From positions 1 to 39,945 of IMG/VR virus record IMGVR_UViG_3300046003_005931: a stretch of 39,945 nt of DNA; one strand, written 5' to 3'. This DNA comes from a virus. Positions 8,116 to 15,789 of the stretch are shown in pieces. Position numbers and translations under genes: made by a program. Position 1 is the first letter of the stretch. Each line of letters begins with the position of its first letter. Below the pieces are notes generated by a model. The model was not told the DNA's origin. It did no database searches and saw only the letters and a list, made by a program, of their open reading frames with translations.

Positions 8116-8147
8116 TTTGGATATCTAAATTTTATTTCATATATTAA
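8116..8147 (+). promoter_or_regulatory. promoter for the 8166-groES-groEL unit (TTTG-N20-TATATTAA)
   Basis: TTTG at 8116-8119, a 20-nt spacer and TATATTAA at 8140-8147, 18 nt before the next ATG. It precedes the only unit containing chaperonin genes. Confidence 0.7.
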
Positions 8148-8165
8148 TACAAATATAAAAAACAT

Positions 8166-8468
8166 ATGGCAAATCCACAATTTAAAGGTCGTCAAAAAGG
8201 CTCAATTAAAAAAATCTCAACAATTATAGACCCAGCTTTAGGGGATTATAAAATAATTATTAATGAGGAAACCTATAATTTAATTTTTATAGATCCTATA
8301 ACTCAAAAAGAAAAAATAGTAGGTTATTTTACTACTTTAAACAATGCGTTAAAAAAAGTAGTTAAAAGTCAAACTATAGAAAAAAAACCTGTATATACTA
8401 TTAAAGAGTATATTGTGGAATTAGAAACAACTTTAATCAATCTAAAAAATTTAATTACTTATGAGTAA
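8166..8468 (+). CDS. hypothetical protein (100 aa) ahead of groES
   Basis: The product has a basic N-terminus (FKGRQKGSIKKIS), a central beta region (YKIIINEETYNLIFID, then a GYF turn) and a C-terminal helix with a leucine/isoleucine stripe. It somewhat resembles small phage proteins of DUF5405 type, but I am not sure. Its end overlaps the groES start by 8 bases, so it is co-translated with the chaperonin genes and shares their promoter. Confidence 0.7.
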   Translation: MANPQFKGRQKGSIKKISTIIDPALGDYKIIINEETYNLIFIDPITQKEKIVGYFTTLNNALKKVVKSQTIEKKPVYTIKEYIVELETTLINLKNLITYE

Positions 8469-8754
8469 ATTAAACCCCCGAATGGGCCAAATTATCCTAA
8501 AACCTCTAGAAGAATCAGAAATGATGGTAGGAAATATTATTATTCCTGATGTAGGTAATGAAAAAACACTTACCGCTACTATTATAGCAGTATCTGATGT
8601 TTACAATTACCATAGAGGAGAATTCATTCCTACAGATTTAAAAGCAGGCATGAAAGTTGTATTACCACCAATGGGGGTACAAAAACATAAACTAGACAAT
8701 GAAGATTACTTTATTACTTCACAAGAAAACATTTTATCAATTATTGAAGATTAA
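8461..8754 (+). CDS. groES: GroES-like co-chaperonin
   Basis: The 97-aa length and layout match GroES: N-terminal strand MGQIILKPLEE, a mobile loop containing MMVGNIIIPD (the GGIVL-type GroEL-contact tripeptide is NIII here), and a C-terminal strand YFITSQENILSIIED. GroES caps the GroEL cage. It directly precedes groEL with 2 bases between stop and ATG, as in bacteria. T4-like phages usually carry only a GroES substitute (gp31) and use host GroEL; this phage has both partners. Confidence 0.9.
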   Translation: MSKLNPRMGQIILKPLEESEMMVGNIIIPDVGNEKTLTATIIAVSDVYNYHRGEFIPTDLKAGMKVVLPPMGVQKHKLDNEDYFITSQENILSIIED

Positions 8755-8756
8755 TC

Positions 8757-10394
8757 ATGACAGAAACATCATTCGGAACCGAATTAAAAACTAAATTACT
8801 ATCAGGAGTAAAAAAACTTAATGATAGTGTATCTTCTACACTAGGACCAGCAGGTAGAACGGTATTAATTAAAGGAGAGTATGGTCAACTAACAGTAACC
8901 AAAGATGGAGTATCTGTAGCTAAAGCTTTTAGAGAACTAGAAGATCCAATTGAATCCACAGGAGCTGAACTAGTACAAAAAGTATCAGTTAAATCAGCTA
9001 ATGAAGTTGGAGATGGTACTACAACTGGAACTTTATTAGCATATGCTATCTTAGAAGAAGGTCTTAAACATGTTAACGCAGGACAAAATGCAGTTGAAAT
9101 TAAAAAAGGTATTGACGCTGCAGTTAATGAATTAAAAATAGCTCTAAACAACCTAACAGAAGACATTTCAGACAACCAACAAATCAAAGAAGTTGCTACT
9201 ATCTCAGGTAATAATGATGAAGAAATTGGTAATTTAATTGCTACGGCTTTAGAAAAAGTAGGTAGAGATGGAGTTGTAGCTATCGAAGAATCTAAATCAG
9301 GTGAAACATCTTTAGAGATTGTTGAAGGTATGCAATTTGATAGAGGTTATAAATCACCTTATTTCGTTACAGATAACAATACAATGACTGCTACACTAGA
9401 TAATCCTTATATTTTAATTTATAATGGTAGAATTGGTAGTGTGAATGAATTAGTAAATGCTTTAACAATAGCTAATTCAGAAACTAAATCATTATTAATT
9501 GTTGCTGAAGACATTGATGGAGAAGCATTAGCAGTAACAATTGTTAATAAAATGAGAGGTGTTGTAAATGTAGTTGCAGTCAAAGCACCAGATTTTGGAG
9601 ATCGTAGAACAATGGCTTTAGAAGATTTAGCTATTATTACAGGTGGTCAAGTTCTTTCTAAAGACAAAGGTCATAAATTAGATAAAATTGATATTGCTAC
9701 TTTAAAACAATGTATGGGTACTGCCCGTACTGCTACAATTGGTAAAGATAAAACCACTATTGTAGATGGTAAAGGTGAAGAAGCAATTATTACAGCTAGA
9801 GCAGCAGAAATTAAAACTCAAATTGATAATGCGGGTTCACCATTTGAAAAAGAAAAATTACAAGAACGTTTAGGTAAACTAATCGGAGGAGTAGCTATTA
9901 TTAATGTAGGTGGTAACAGTGAATTAGAAATTAGAGAGAAAAAAGATAGAGTAGAAGATGCTTTATTTGCTACAAAAGCAGCTTTAGAAGAAGGTATTGT
10001 AGTAGGTGGTGGAACAGCTTTATTATATGCTAGAAAATCAATTACATTTGAAGGTTCAAATGATTTTATCTTAGGTAAGAAAATTGTTTATAGAGCAGTA
10101 GCTGCTCCATTCCAAAAAATTCTAACCAATGCCGGTCATGATATTGTAGAAGTGCAGTATTTAGGTTCTAAATTAACTGACTCAGAAGAAGGAAATAATT
10201 GGGCAGGTCTTAATTATAAAGATTTATCAACTATTGACTTTAAAAAAGCTGGTATTATTGATCCTAAAAAAGTAACTCGTATTGCTTTAGAAAACGCAGC
10301 GTCAGTTGCAGGTACTATTTTAACAACAGAATCTGTAATTTACGAACGTAAAGAAGATAAAGAAGAACAAAATTCTCAACAAGGAATGATGTAA
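8757..10394 (+). CDS. groEL: GroEL chaperonin
   Basis: Full-length 545-aa group I chaperonin. The equatorial ATP site is intact: TLGPAGRTV at 28-36, TKDGVSVAK with Asp50, GDGTTTGTLLA with Asp86, and VEDALFATKAALEEGIVVGG near the end with the Asp that corresponds to E. coli Asp398. The apical domain has the DRGYKSPYFVT segment. The C-terminus ends SQQGMM instead of long GGM repeats. All expected ATPase residues are present, so it should be active, working with the adjacent GroES on phage proteins such as capsid or tail. Base composition matches its neighbours, so any transfer from a host is not recent. Confidence 0.97.
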   Translation: MTETSFGTELKTKLLSGVKKLNDSVSSTLGPAGRTVLIKGEYGQLTVTKDGVSVAKAFRELEDPIESTGAELVQKVSVKSANEVGDGTTTGTLLAYAILEEGLKHVNAGQNAVEIKKGIDAAVNELKIALNNLTEDISDNQQIKEVATISGNNDEEIGNLIATALEKVGRDGVVAIEESKSGETSLEIVEGMQFDRGYKSPYFVTDNNTMTATLDNPYILIYNGRIGSVNELVNALTIANSETKSLLIVAEDIDGEALAVTIVNKMRGVVNVVAVKAPDFGDRRTMALEDLAIITGGQVLSKDKGHKLDKIDIATLKQCMGTARTATIGKDKTTIVDGKGEEAIITARAAEIKTQIDNAGSPFEKEKLQERLGKLIGGVAIINVGGNSELEIREKKDRVEDALFATKAALEEGIVVGGGTALLYARKSITFEGSNDFILGKKIVYRAVAAPFQKILTNAGHDIVEVQYLGSKLTDSEEGNNWAGLNYKDLSTIDFKKAGIIDPKKVTRIALENAASVAGTILTTESVIYERKEDKEEQNSQQGMM

Positions 10395-10398
10395 TAAA

Positions 10399-10430
10399 TT
10401 AGGAGCCCTGAAAAGGGCTCCATATATTTA
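10399..10430 (+). promoter_or_regulatory. promoter overlapping the groEL terminator (TTAG-N20-TATATTTA)
   Basis: TTAG at 10399-10402, then exactly 20 nt, then TATATTTA at 10423-10430. The spacer is filled by the hairpin at 10402-10421. The ATG of the clamp-loader gene comes only 4 nt after the box, implying an extremely short leader or leaderless mRNA. Confidence 0.6.
10402..10421 (+). terminator. hairpin terminator after groEL
   Basis: GGAGCCCT / AGGGCTCC perfect 8-bp stem around a GAAA loop, 8 nt after the groEL stop. No T tract follows; the sequence runs straight into the next -7 box. Confidence 0.75.
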
Positions 10431-10434
10431 ACCT

Positions 10435-11346
10435 ATGTTCAATAAAAAACACACCTTATTTACCGAAAAATATAGACCTGATACTCTAGAAGGATACATT
10501 GGTAATGATGATTTTAAATCATCTTTACAACAATGGATTGACTCTAATGATATACCTCACCTACTACTTTGTGGTGGTGCAGGAACAGGTAAAACAACAG
10601 CAGCTAAATTAATAGTGAATAACATTACTTGTGACTCATTATACATCAACTGCTCAGACGAAAATGGTATTGATACTATTAGAGATAAGGTAAAATCCTT
10701 TGCTTCCGCTGCTAGTTTCAAACCACAAAAAGTAGTTGTAATGGATGAAGCTGATTTCTTAACTATCAACGCTCAAGCTGCTCTTCGTAATGTAATTGAA
10801 ACATTTAGTTTAAATACACGTTTTATTTTTACTTGTAATTACATTGAACGTATAATTGACCCTATCCAGTCTAGAACTGTGATATTTGAATTAACTCCGC
10901 CTTCAATGCAAGACGTAGCACATAAATGTGTTGAAATTTTAGATTTAGAAAATATTACTTATACTAAAAAAGATATAGTAAGGATTGTCAAACAAACTTA
11001 TCCTGATATTAGAAAAAGTTTAAATTTACTACAATCTTCAATTAAAGATGGAGAGTTAATAGAGAGTAGAGTTGTTACTAATCTTAATCAAACATCTGAT
11101 AAAATTATAGAATTACTTTCACTTCATAAAATTGGAGATTTTAATACTATAAGACAGATAGTTGCTGATTCAAATATTAGAGATTACAATGAACTCTATA
11201 GAGTACTATTTGAAAGATCAGATGAATATAATAACTCAGCAGTGGCTACACTTATAATAGCAGATTATCAATACAAATCCTTAATGGCGCCAGATAAAGA
11301 AATAACTTTTATGGCCGCAATATCAAAATTATTAACAACCAAATAA
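10435..11346 (+). CDS. clamp-loader ATPase, T4 gp44-like
   Basis: The 303-aa AAA+ protein has Walker A GGAGTGKTT at 47-55 (Lys53), Walker B VVVMDEAD at 100-107, sensor 1 in FIFTCNYIERI, and QSRTV in place of the SRC arginine-finger motif. The N-terminal FTEKYRPDTLEGYIG is the hallmark of RFC/gp44 small subunits. It would form the ATPase ring that opens the gp45-like clamp and loads it at primer ends, working with the gp62-like protein two genes on. T4 gp44 is 319 aa, so length fits. Confidence 0.93.
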   Translation: MFNKKHTLFTEKYRPDTLEGYIGNDDFKSSLQQWIDSNDIPHLLLCGGAGTGKTTAAKLIVNNITCDSLYINCSDENGIDTIRDKVKSFASAASFKPQKVVVMDEADFLTINAQAALRNVIETFSLNTRFIFTCNYIERIIDPIQSRTVIFELTPPSMQDVAHKCVEILDLENITYTKKDIVRIVKQTYPDIRKSLNLLQSSIKDGELIESRVVTNLNQTSDKIIELLSLHKIGDFNTIRQIVADSNIRDYNELYRVLFERSDEYNNSAVATLIIADYQYKSLMAPDKEITFMAAISKLLTTK

Positions 11347-11352
11347 ATAAAA

Positions 11353-11592
11353 ATGGCAGATCAACCACAATTAAGCTTAGATTTAAGCAAAACAACTCCA
11401 ATTCTAACAGCAGCTGGAGGTAAAGTTTGGCACCAAGGGTACTTACTAAGAAAAGTATCTAAATTCGTAACAGGTACAGCTGACGATAATGTTTTACCAA
11501 TCCAAGTATTCTACGACCCAGAAACAGGAGATATCTTAAAAGAAGGATTACCTGAAGAATTGAAATTCATGATTGAGGATGACCAAGATTAA
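11353..11592 (+). CDS. hypothetical protein (79 aa) between clamp-loader genes
   Basis: A small acidic protein with a compact beta-type pattern (GGKVWHQGYLLRKVSKFVTG, then LPIQVFYDPETGDIL). It is placed 6 bases after the gp44-like gene and its end overlaps the gp62-like gene by 14 bases, so it is made together with the clamp loader. No motif or family recognised; a replication accessory role is suggested only by position. Confidence 0.8.
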   Translation: MADQPQLSLDLSKTTPILTAAGGKVWHQGYLLRKVSKFVTGTADDNVLPIQVFYDPETGDILKEGLPEELKFMIEDDQD

Positions 11593-11998
11593 AAGTATTT
11601 TTGATTGGGTGAAACAAATGCAATATGATAAAGAATCATGGTCCTCATTTTCAAATGAGGAGCATGATATTTTCAGTAACTTTATGGTTAATAAGATTAT
11701 ATCAATGAATCCTAACCATATTGAAATAGTTGCTGAAATACAAGAATTCCCTATACCAAAGGAAAAGTTATATCAATTTTATTGTCAAGTTTTACCCAAA
11801 CAAAAATTGTTTTCAAAATACATTAGACCTACTAAAGCTATTTATAATAATGAAGTATTAGATTTATTAGCTTCTTATTTTAAAATTAGTACTAGAGAGA
11901 TTATAGATTATTGTAGTATTATTACTAAACAAGATGTTATAGAGATATTATTACAAATAGGAACTCCTGACAAGGATATTAAAAGATTATTAAAATGA
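11579..11998 (+). CDS. clamp-loader small subunit, T4 gp62-like
   Basis: The 139-aa protein resembles the short gp62 of cyanophage-type T4 relatives: an N-terminal IFDWVKQMQYDKESW, then NFMVNKIISMNPNHIEIVAE, then a conserved-looking LFSKYIRPTKA and a C-terminal helix that ends the protein. gp62 bridges the open gap in the gp44 ring and stimulates its ATPase. T4 gp62 is longer (187 aa). I choose ATG 11579; a TTG codon 6 bases upstream is also possible. The start overlaps the previous gene by 14 bases and the stop overlaps the next ATG (ATGA). Confidence 0.75.
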   Translation: MTKIKSIFDWVKQMQYDKESWSSFSNEEHDIFSNFMVNKIISMNPNHIEIVAEIQEFPIPKEKLYQFYCQVLPKQKLFSKYIRPTKAIYNNEVLDLLASYFKISTREIIDYCSIITKQDVIEILLQIGTPDKDIKRLLK

Positions 11999-12291
11999 GC
12001 GATACAATCACCAAATTTGAAGACATGACAAGAAATAGTGATACACATTTTGTAACTATAGATGATGAGGAAGATATTAAAACTGAATCTGTAAATCATC
12101 CTAAACATTATGGTGGTGAAAGTAATCCCTATGAAGCTATTAAAGTTATTGAAGCATGGGATTTAGGATTTAATTTAGGTAACACGTTAAAATATATATC
12201 TAGAGCTGGTAAAAAAGATGCTCTTATTCAGGAATTAGAAAAAGCCTTATGGTATTTAAATCGTGAGATATATAATTTGAAAAACAAATAA
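11995..12291 (+). CDS. DUF3310 family protein
   Basis: The 98-aa protein contains the DUF3310 signature: VNHPKHYGG at residues 33-41, then YEAIKVIEAWDLGFNLGN, then LKYISRAGKK and a closing helix LEKALWYLNREI. Phage DUF3310 proteins are linked to T7 gp1.7-type nucleotide metabolism, though activity is documented for few. It overlaps the gp62-like gene by 4 bases and the next gene by one (TAATG), so it is part of the replication operon. A role in nucleotide supply is plausible but inferred. Confidence 0.85.
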   Translation: MSDTITKFEDMTRNSDTHFVTIDDEEDIKTESVNHPKHYGGESNPYEAIKVIEAWDLGFNLGNTLKYISRAGKKDALIQELEKALWYLNREIYNLKNK

Positions 12292-13268
12292 TGAAAAAGA
12301 AAGTAATTCCTACAGTATTAAAAGAACTTAAATCGGTTATAGTTCCTGAGGTTCAATATGAAACTCAAAAATCTGTATCTTACTCACAACTTAGTATATT
12401 CTCTAATTGCCCTCATCAGTGGGGTTTAAGATATAGAGACGGTCATAAAGTATATACACCTAGTATACATGCAGTATTTGGTACGGCCTTACATACAACT
12501 ATTCAGCATTATCTAACGTTATTTTACGATGAAAGTGTAGCCGCGGCTGATAGATTAGATTTAAGTTCTCTACTTAAAACTTCATTAAAAACTGAATATT
12601 TAGCTTCTAAAGAGAAGAATAATAATATAGATTTTAGTAACCCTGCAGAATTAAATGAGTTTTATAATGATGGAGTTAATATCATCAAATATATTAAGAC
12701 TAAAAAAGCTAAATATTTTTCTAAACGAGGATGGTATTTAGTTGGAGTAGAATTACCATTAAGTCTTCAACCTAATAAATCTTTAAATAATATTATGTTT
12801 ATTGGGTTTTTAGATTTAGTTTTATATCATGAAGATACAAACACTATTAAGATTGTAGATATTAAAACCTCTACAAGAGGTTGGGGTGATAAAGAAAAAA
12901 AAGATGAGGTAAAACAAACTCAATTAATTCTATATAAAAAACTATTTGCTGAACAGTATAACTTCCCTGTTGATAATATTGAAATTGAATTCTTTATTAC
13001 ACGTAGAAAAGTATTTGAAGAAGGTGACTATCCTCAAAAACGTATTCAAGAATTTACACCGGCATCAGGTAAAGTTAAATTAAACAAAGCTGGGCAGTTA
13101 TTAGATGGATTTTTAAATGAAGTATTTAATACTGATGGTACTAATAAACAAGTTGATTTAGAAAAACGTCCTAGTAAGCATAATTGTAGGTTTTGCCCTT
13201 ATAAAGATAATTCTGATTTATGTGATCAAAATGAGAAACCTGTAAAAACAATTTCATTTTTTCAATAG
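12291..13268 (+). CDS. PD-(D/E)XK exonuclease with Fe-S cluster, Cas4/AddB-like
   Basis: The 325-aa protein has the RecB/Cas4-type nuclease motifs in order: GTALH with His68, GFLDLVL with Asp175, VDIKTS with Asp190 and Lys192, and QTQLILYK with Gln211 and Tyr215. Four cysteines, Cys40 in SNCPHQW and Cys299/302/311 at the C-terminus, are spaced as in the 4Fe-4S clasp of AddB and Cas4. It would degrade or process DNA ends in recombination-dependent replication or host DNA breakdown. No cas1 or cas2 gene is nearby, so a CRISPR adaptation role is not supported. It closes the replication operon. Confidence 0.88.
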   Translation: MKKKVIPTVLKELKSVIVPEVQYETQKSVSYSQLSIFSNCPHQWGLRYRDGHKVYTPSIHAVFGTALHTTIQHYLTLFYDESVAAADRLDLSSLLKTSLKTEYLASKEKNNNIDFSNPAELNEFYNDGVNIIKYIKTKKAKYFSKRGWYLVGVELPLSLQPNKSLNNIMFIGFLDLVLYHEDTNTIKIVDIKTSTRGWGDKEKKDEVKQTQLILYKKLFAEQYNFPVDNIEIEFFITRRKVFEEGDYPQKRIQEFTPASGKVKLNKAGQLLDGFLNEVFNTDGTNKQVDLEKRPSKHNCRFCPYKDNSDLCDQNEKPVKTISFFQ

Positions 13269-13312
13269 TTTAATATATTTATATATAATAATATAAATTA
13301 ATAAAACAAATT

Positions 13313-13501
13313 ATGTCAACAAATCAACAATTAACAAGTGTAAAAGTAGATAAAGATATCTTCGAAGCATTTAAAATTCAAACAATTAAAACAAAGTTCT
13401 CATTACAAAAATTAGCAGATAGATGCATGCATTTATACTTAACAGATCCTGAATTCCAAAAATTAGTTCATAATCATATGAATTTAGAATTAGAAAAATA
13501 A
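13313..13501 (+). CDS. small ribbon-helix-helix-like protein
   Basis: The 62-aa protein has an N-terminal beta-strand TSVKVDKDIFEAFKI followed by two helices (LQKLADRCMHLYL and FQKLVHNHMNLEL), the order of a MetJ/Arc ribbon-helix-helix DNA-binding fold. Such proteins act as dimeric repressors or DNA-coating factors. It lies between the replication operon and the glycan genes, so it could regulate either. A TATATTTA box occurs upstream at 13274-13281 but lacks a -33 match. Confidence 0.65.
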   Translation: MSTNQQLTSVKVDKDIFEAFKIQTIKTKFSLQKLADRCMHLYLTDPEFQKLVHNHMNLELEK

Positions 13502-13516
13502 AATTAAAAATAGTTT

Positions 13517-14941
13517 ATGAAAGAAGGTTACATACCAAAAGAACAAAGAAAGAAAATATTATTCATCTGTGATGATATTAGAATGCATTCAGGAGTAGCT
13601 ACAATGGCTCGAGAAATAGTTTTAGGAACATCCCATCATTATAATTGGGCAGTTATAGGAGCAGCAATTAATCATCCTGAAGCCGGTCAAAGATTAGATC
13701 TATCTGAAGCTACTAATAAAGAAATTGATAATACTGATTCATCAATTATATTATATCCTAATAATGGGTATGGTAATGCAGACTTAATTAGAGCATTAAT
13801 AAAAACAGAAAAACCTGATGGTTTAATGTTTTTTACAGATCCTAGATATTATGATTGGTTATTTGCTATTGAAAACGAAATTAGGAAACAAATCCCAATG
13901 ATTTATCTTAATATATGGGATGATTTACCAGCTCCACTTTATAATAGAGCCTTTTATGAATCATGTGATACATTATTAGCTATATCTAAACAAACCAAGA
14001 ATATTAATGAAATGGTTTTAGGTAAAAAAGCTAAAGATAAAATTATCACTTATGTACCTCATGGTATTAATGAAAAACAATTCTTCCCAATTGAAAATCA
14101 AGACGAGTTAAAAGAAACTAAGAAAAGATTATTTGGAGATAAGGAATTTGATTTTATATTATTCTTTAACTCACGTAATATTAGAAGAAAATGTATTAGT
14201 GATTTATTAGCTGCTCATAAATTATTTTTAGATTCATTACCTAAAGAGAAAGCAGATAAAATTGCATTAATATTACATACTCAACCAATAGATCAAAATG
14301 GTACAGATTTATATGCTGTAAGAGAACTACTATTTGGTAAAAACTCAAATATTATATTCTCAGATGGTAGAATTGATACTCCTGAATTAAATAAACTATA
14401 CAACATTGCTGATGTAACTGTATTACCTACTTCAAATGAAGGATGGGGATTAGCACTCACCGAAGCTATGATGGCAGGTAAAATGATTATTGCTAATGTA
14501 ACAGGTGGTATGCAAGATCAAATGCGTTTTGAAGACGAAAATGGTAAATGGGTAGAATTAACTCAAGAATTTCCATCTAATCATTTTGGTAAGTATAAAA
14601 AATGTGGTAAATGGGCGGTACCTGTATTTCCAAATAATATGTCATTAGTTGGTTCACCTACTACTCCTTATATTTGGGATGATAAGCTAGACTTTAGAGA
14701 ATTGGCTTTAGCCATTCAACAAGTTTATGAAATGTCTCCCGAGACTAGAAAAGAGAATGGATTAGCAGCTAGAGAATGGGTAACATCAGATGAATCAGGA
14801 ATGTCATCTAGAATGATGTGTAATAATGTTATTAAAGACATTGATACAACTTTATTATCATTCAAACCAAGAAAAACTTTTGAATTTCTTAAGACAGGAG
14901 ATTTGGATACCTTAGAATTAGTTCATCCTCTTATATATTAA
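13517..14941 (+). CDS. GT4-like (GT-B fold) glycosyltransferase
   Basis: The 474-aa protein has a Rossmann-like N-terminal half (ILFICDDIRMHSGVATMARE) and a C-terminal nucleotide-sugar domain. Its GT4 signature is ADVTVLPTSNEGWGLALTEA followed by MAGKMIIANVTGG, where the Glu of EGWG and the second Glu of LTEA correspond to the EX7E pair. It would transfer a sugar from an NDP-sugar to an acceptor in the cytoplasm. It opens the glycan cassette, separated from the second GT4 gene by the GIY-YIG endonuclease, so both probably belonged to one operon. Donor and acceptor cannot be deduced. Confidence 0.88.
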   Translation: MKEGYIPKEQRKKILFICDDIRMHSGVATMAREIVLGTSHHYNWAVIGAAINHPEAGQRLDLSEATNKEIDNTDSSIILYPNNGYGNADLIRALIKTEKPDGLMFFTDPRYYDWLFAIENEIRKQIPMIYLNIWDDLPAPLYNRAFYESCDTLLAISKQTKNINEMVLGKKAKDKIITYVPHGINEKQFFPIENQDELKETKKRLFGDKEFDFILFFNSRNIRRKCISDLLAAHKLFLDSLPKEKADKIALILHTQPIDQNGTDLYAVRELLFGKNSNIIFSDGRIDTPELNKLYNIADVTVLPTSNEGWGLALTEAMMAGKMIIANVTGGMQDQMRFEDENGKWVELTQEFPSNHFGKYKKCGKWAVPVFPNNMSLVGSPTTPYIWDDKLDFRELALAIQQVYEMSPETRKENGLAAREWVTSDESGMSSRMMCNNVIKDIDTTLLSFKPRKTFEFLKTGDLDTLELVHPLIY

Positions 14942-14945
14942 TTAC

Positions 14946-14967
14946 TTTGGATCTTTTTTGGATCTTT
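14946..14967 (+). repeat. 11-bp tandem duplication of the promoter -33 region
   Basis: TTTGGATCTTT occurs twice without a gap, 14946-14956 and 14957-14967. Each copy starts with a TTTG -33 box. Confidence 0.8.
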
Positions 14968-14988
14968 ATTTTTCCTTTAATATTTATT
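14957..14988 (+). promoter_or_regulatory. candidate promoter with TAATATTTATTACCATA motif
   Basis: TTTG at 14957-14960, a 20-nt spacer and TATTTATT at 14981-14988, inside a 17-nt motif (14978-14994) repeated exactly at 29866-29882. It ends at the ATG at 14994, so transcripts would have almost no leader. Confidence 0.5.
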
Positions 14989-14993
14989 ACCAT

Positions 14994-15140
14994 ATGGGAC
15001 GTTTAAAAAAATACACTGACGAAGAAAAACAGGCTATTAAAAAACAGCGTGCTTATGATTATTATTGGAAAAATAAAGAACAAGAAGATGAAAAATCAAG
15101 ACAACGTTATTATAGGAATTTACAAAATAACAAGCCCTAG
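14994..15140 (+). CDS. 48-aa basic ORF overlapping the GIY-YIG endonuclease
   Basis: The ATG at 14994 follows directly on the candidate promoter; an in-frame ATG at 14958 would lie inside the promoter and is rejected. The product is basic and helical (GRLKKYTDEEKQAIKKQRAY, then repeats of YYWKNKEQ and RQRYYRN) like the linker found at the N-terminus of some GIY-YIG and HNH homing endonucleases. It runs 53 bases into the endonuclease frame before its TAG. It may be the original N-terminus of that endonuclease, now separated by a frameshift or joined by programmed frameshifting. Confidence 0.5.
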   Translation: MGRLKKYTDEEKQAIKKQRAYDYYWKNKEQEDEKSRQRYYRNLQNNKP

Positions 15141-15768
15141 TGGGAGAGTTTATATAGGGCAAAGTTTAAATATAGAAGTTCGACATAATTTTTATAAACT
15201 TCTTCATTGTAAATCCCAACCTTATTTATATAATTCACTTAAAAAGTATGGTTGGGGTAATCATACCTCTGAGATTTTAGAGATATGCTCTATTGGAGAA
15301 TTAGATAAAAAAGAAGTATTTTATAAACAACAATTTATAAATGAATATGGTTGGGATAAAGCTTTATTTTGTGAAATGTATGATAGAGGAGGTGGACCTA
15401 AAACACAAGAAACTCGAAATAAAATGTCTAATGCTAAAAAAGGTACAAAGTTACCTCAAGAAGTTAAAAATAAAATAAGTAAATCAAATCAAGGTAAAAG
15501 GTTAACCCAAGAAACTAAACATAAAATGAGTAAATCCCGGACTGGAGGAATACGAACCCCAGAAACTCGCTCTAAAATGAGTGAAATTCGAACTAAAAAT
15601 CCATATCATATAAAACCTGTAATTCAGATTAAAGGAGGAAGAGAAATAGAATTTTCTAGTCAAACTGAAGCTAGTTTAATAACAGGAATAAGTATAGGGT
15701 CTATAAGTTCTTGTTGTACGGGTAGAACTAAAAGTGCTGGTGGTTTTATTTGGAGATACAAAAATTAG
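15088..15768 (+). CDS. GIY-YIG homing endonuclease with NUMOD repeats
   Basis: The 226-aa protein (start ATG 15088; the longer frame from 15049 has no better context) begins with GIYKITSPSGRVYIGQS, holding the GIY and YIG motifs at residues 10-12 and 22-24, followed by the catalytic-region Arg and a Glu in KEVFYKQQF. Next come about four NUMOD3-type repeats of the form TxETxxKMSxxxxG (residues about 112-180), then a C-terminal NUMOD1-like domain ending GGFIWRYKN. This is the I-TevI/SegA-like modular layout: nuclease, DNA-binding repeats, recognition end. It is inserted between two GT4 genes. Its last codons contain the promoter of the following gene. Confidence 0.9.
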   Translation: MKNQDNVIIGIYKITSPSGRVYIGQSLNIEVRHNFYKLLHCKSQPYLYNSLKKYGWGNHTSEILEICSIGELDKKEVFYKQQFINEYGWDKALFCEMYDRGGGPKTQETRNKMSNAKKGTKLPQEVKNKISKSNQGKRLTQETKHKMSKSRTGGIRTPETRSKMSEIRTKNPYHIKPVIQIKGGREIEFSSQTEASLITGISIGSISSCCTGRTKSAGGFIWRYKN

Positions 15769-15780
15769 TTATTATATTAA
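15749..15780 (+). promoter_or_regulatory. promoter for the main glycan operon (TTTG-N20-TATATTAA)
   Basis: TTTG at 15749-15752 inside the end of the GIY-YIG gene, a 20-nt spacer and TATATTAA at 15773-15780. The ATG at 15790 follows after 9 nt. No terminator or further consensus promoter of this class is seen until after 25.2 kb. Confidence 0.6.
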
Positions 15781-15789
15781 AATAAAAAA

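Noticed and set aside
8885-9187. 100-aa ORF on the minus strand within groEL
   Set aside because: It is antisense to highly conserved groEL codons; all other genes here are on the + strand.
12291-13268. Cas4 of a phage CRISPR system
   Set aside because: Only the nuclease is present; no cas1, cas2 or repeat-spacer array was seen, and AddB/RecB-like phage exonucleases share the same motifs.
13274-13281. TATATTTA box upstream of the ribbon-helix-helix gene as a promoter
   Set aside because: The bases 20 nt upstream are AATT, not a TTTG or TTAG type box; in this A+T-rich DNA the -7 box alone is weak evidence.
15421-15590. DNA-level repeat array or CRISPR-like array within the GIY-YIG gene
   Set aside because: The repetition is the coding pattern of NUMOD3 protein repeats with diverged codons, not direct DNA repeats with spacers.
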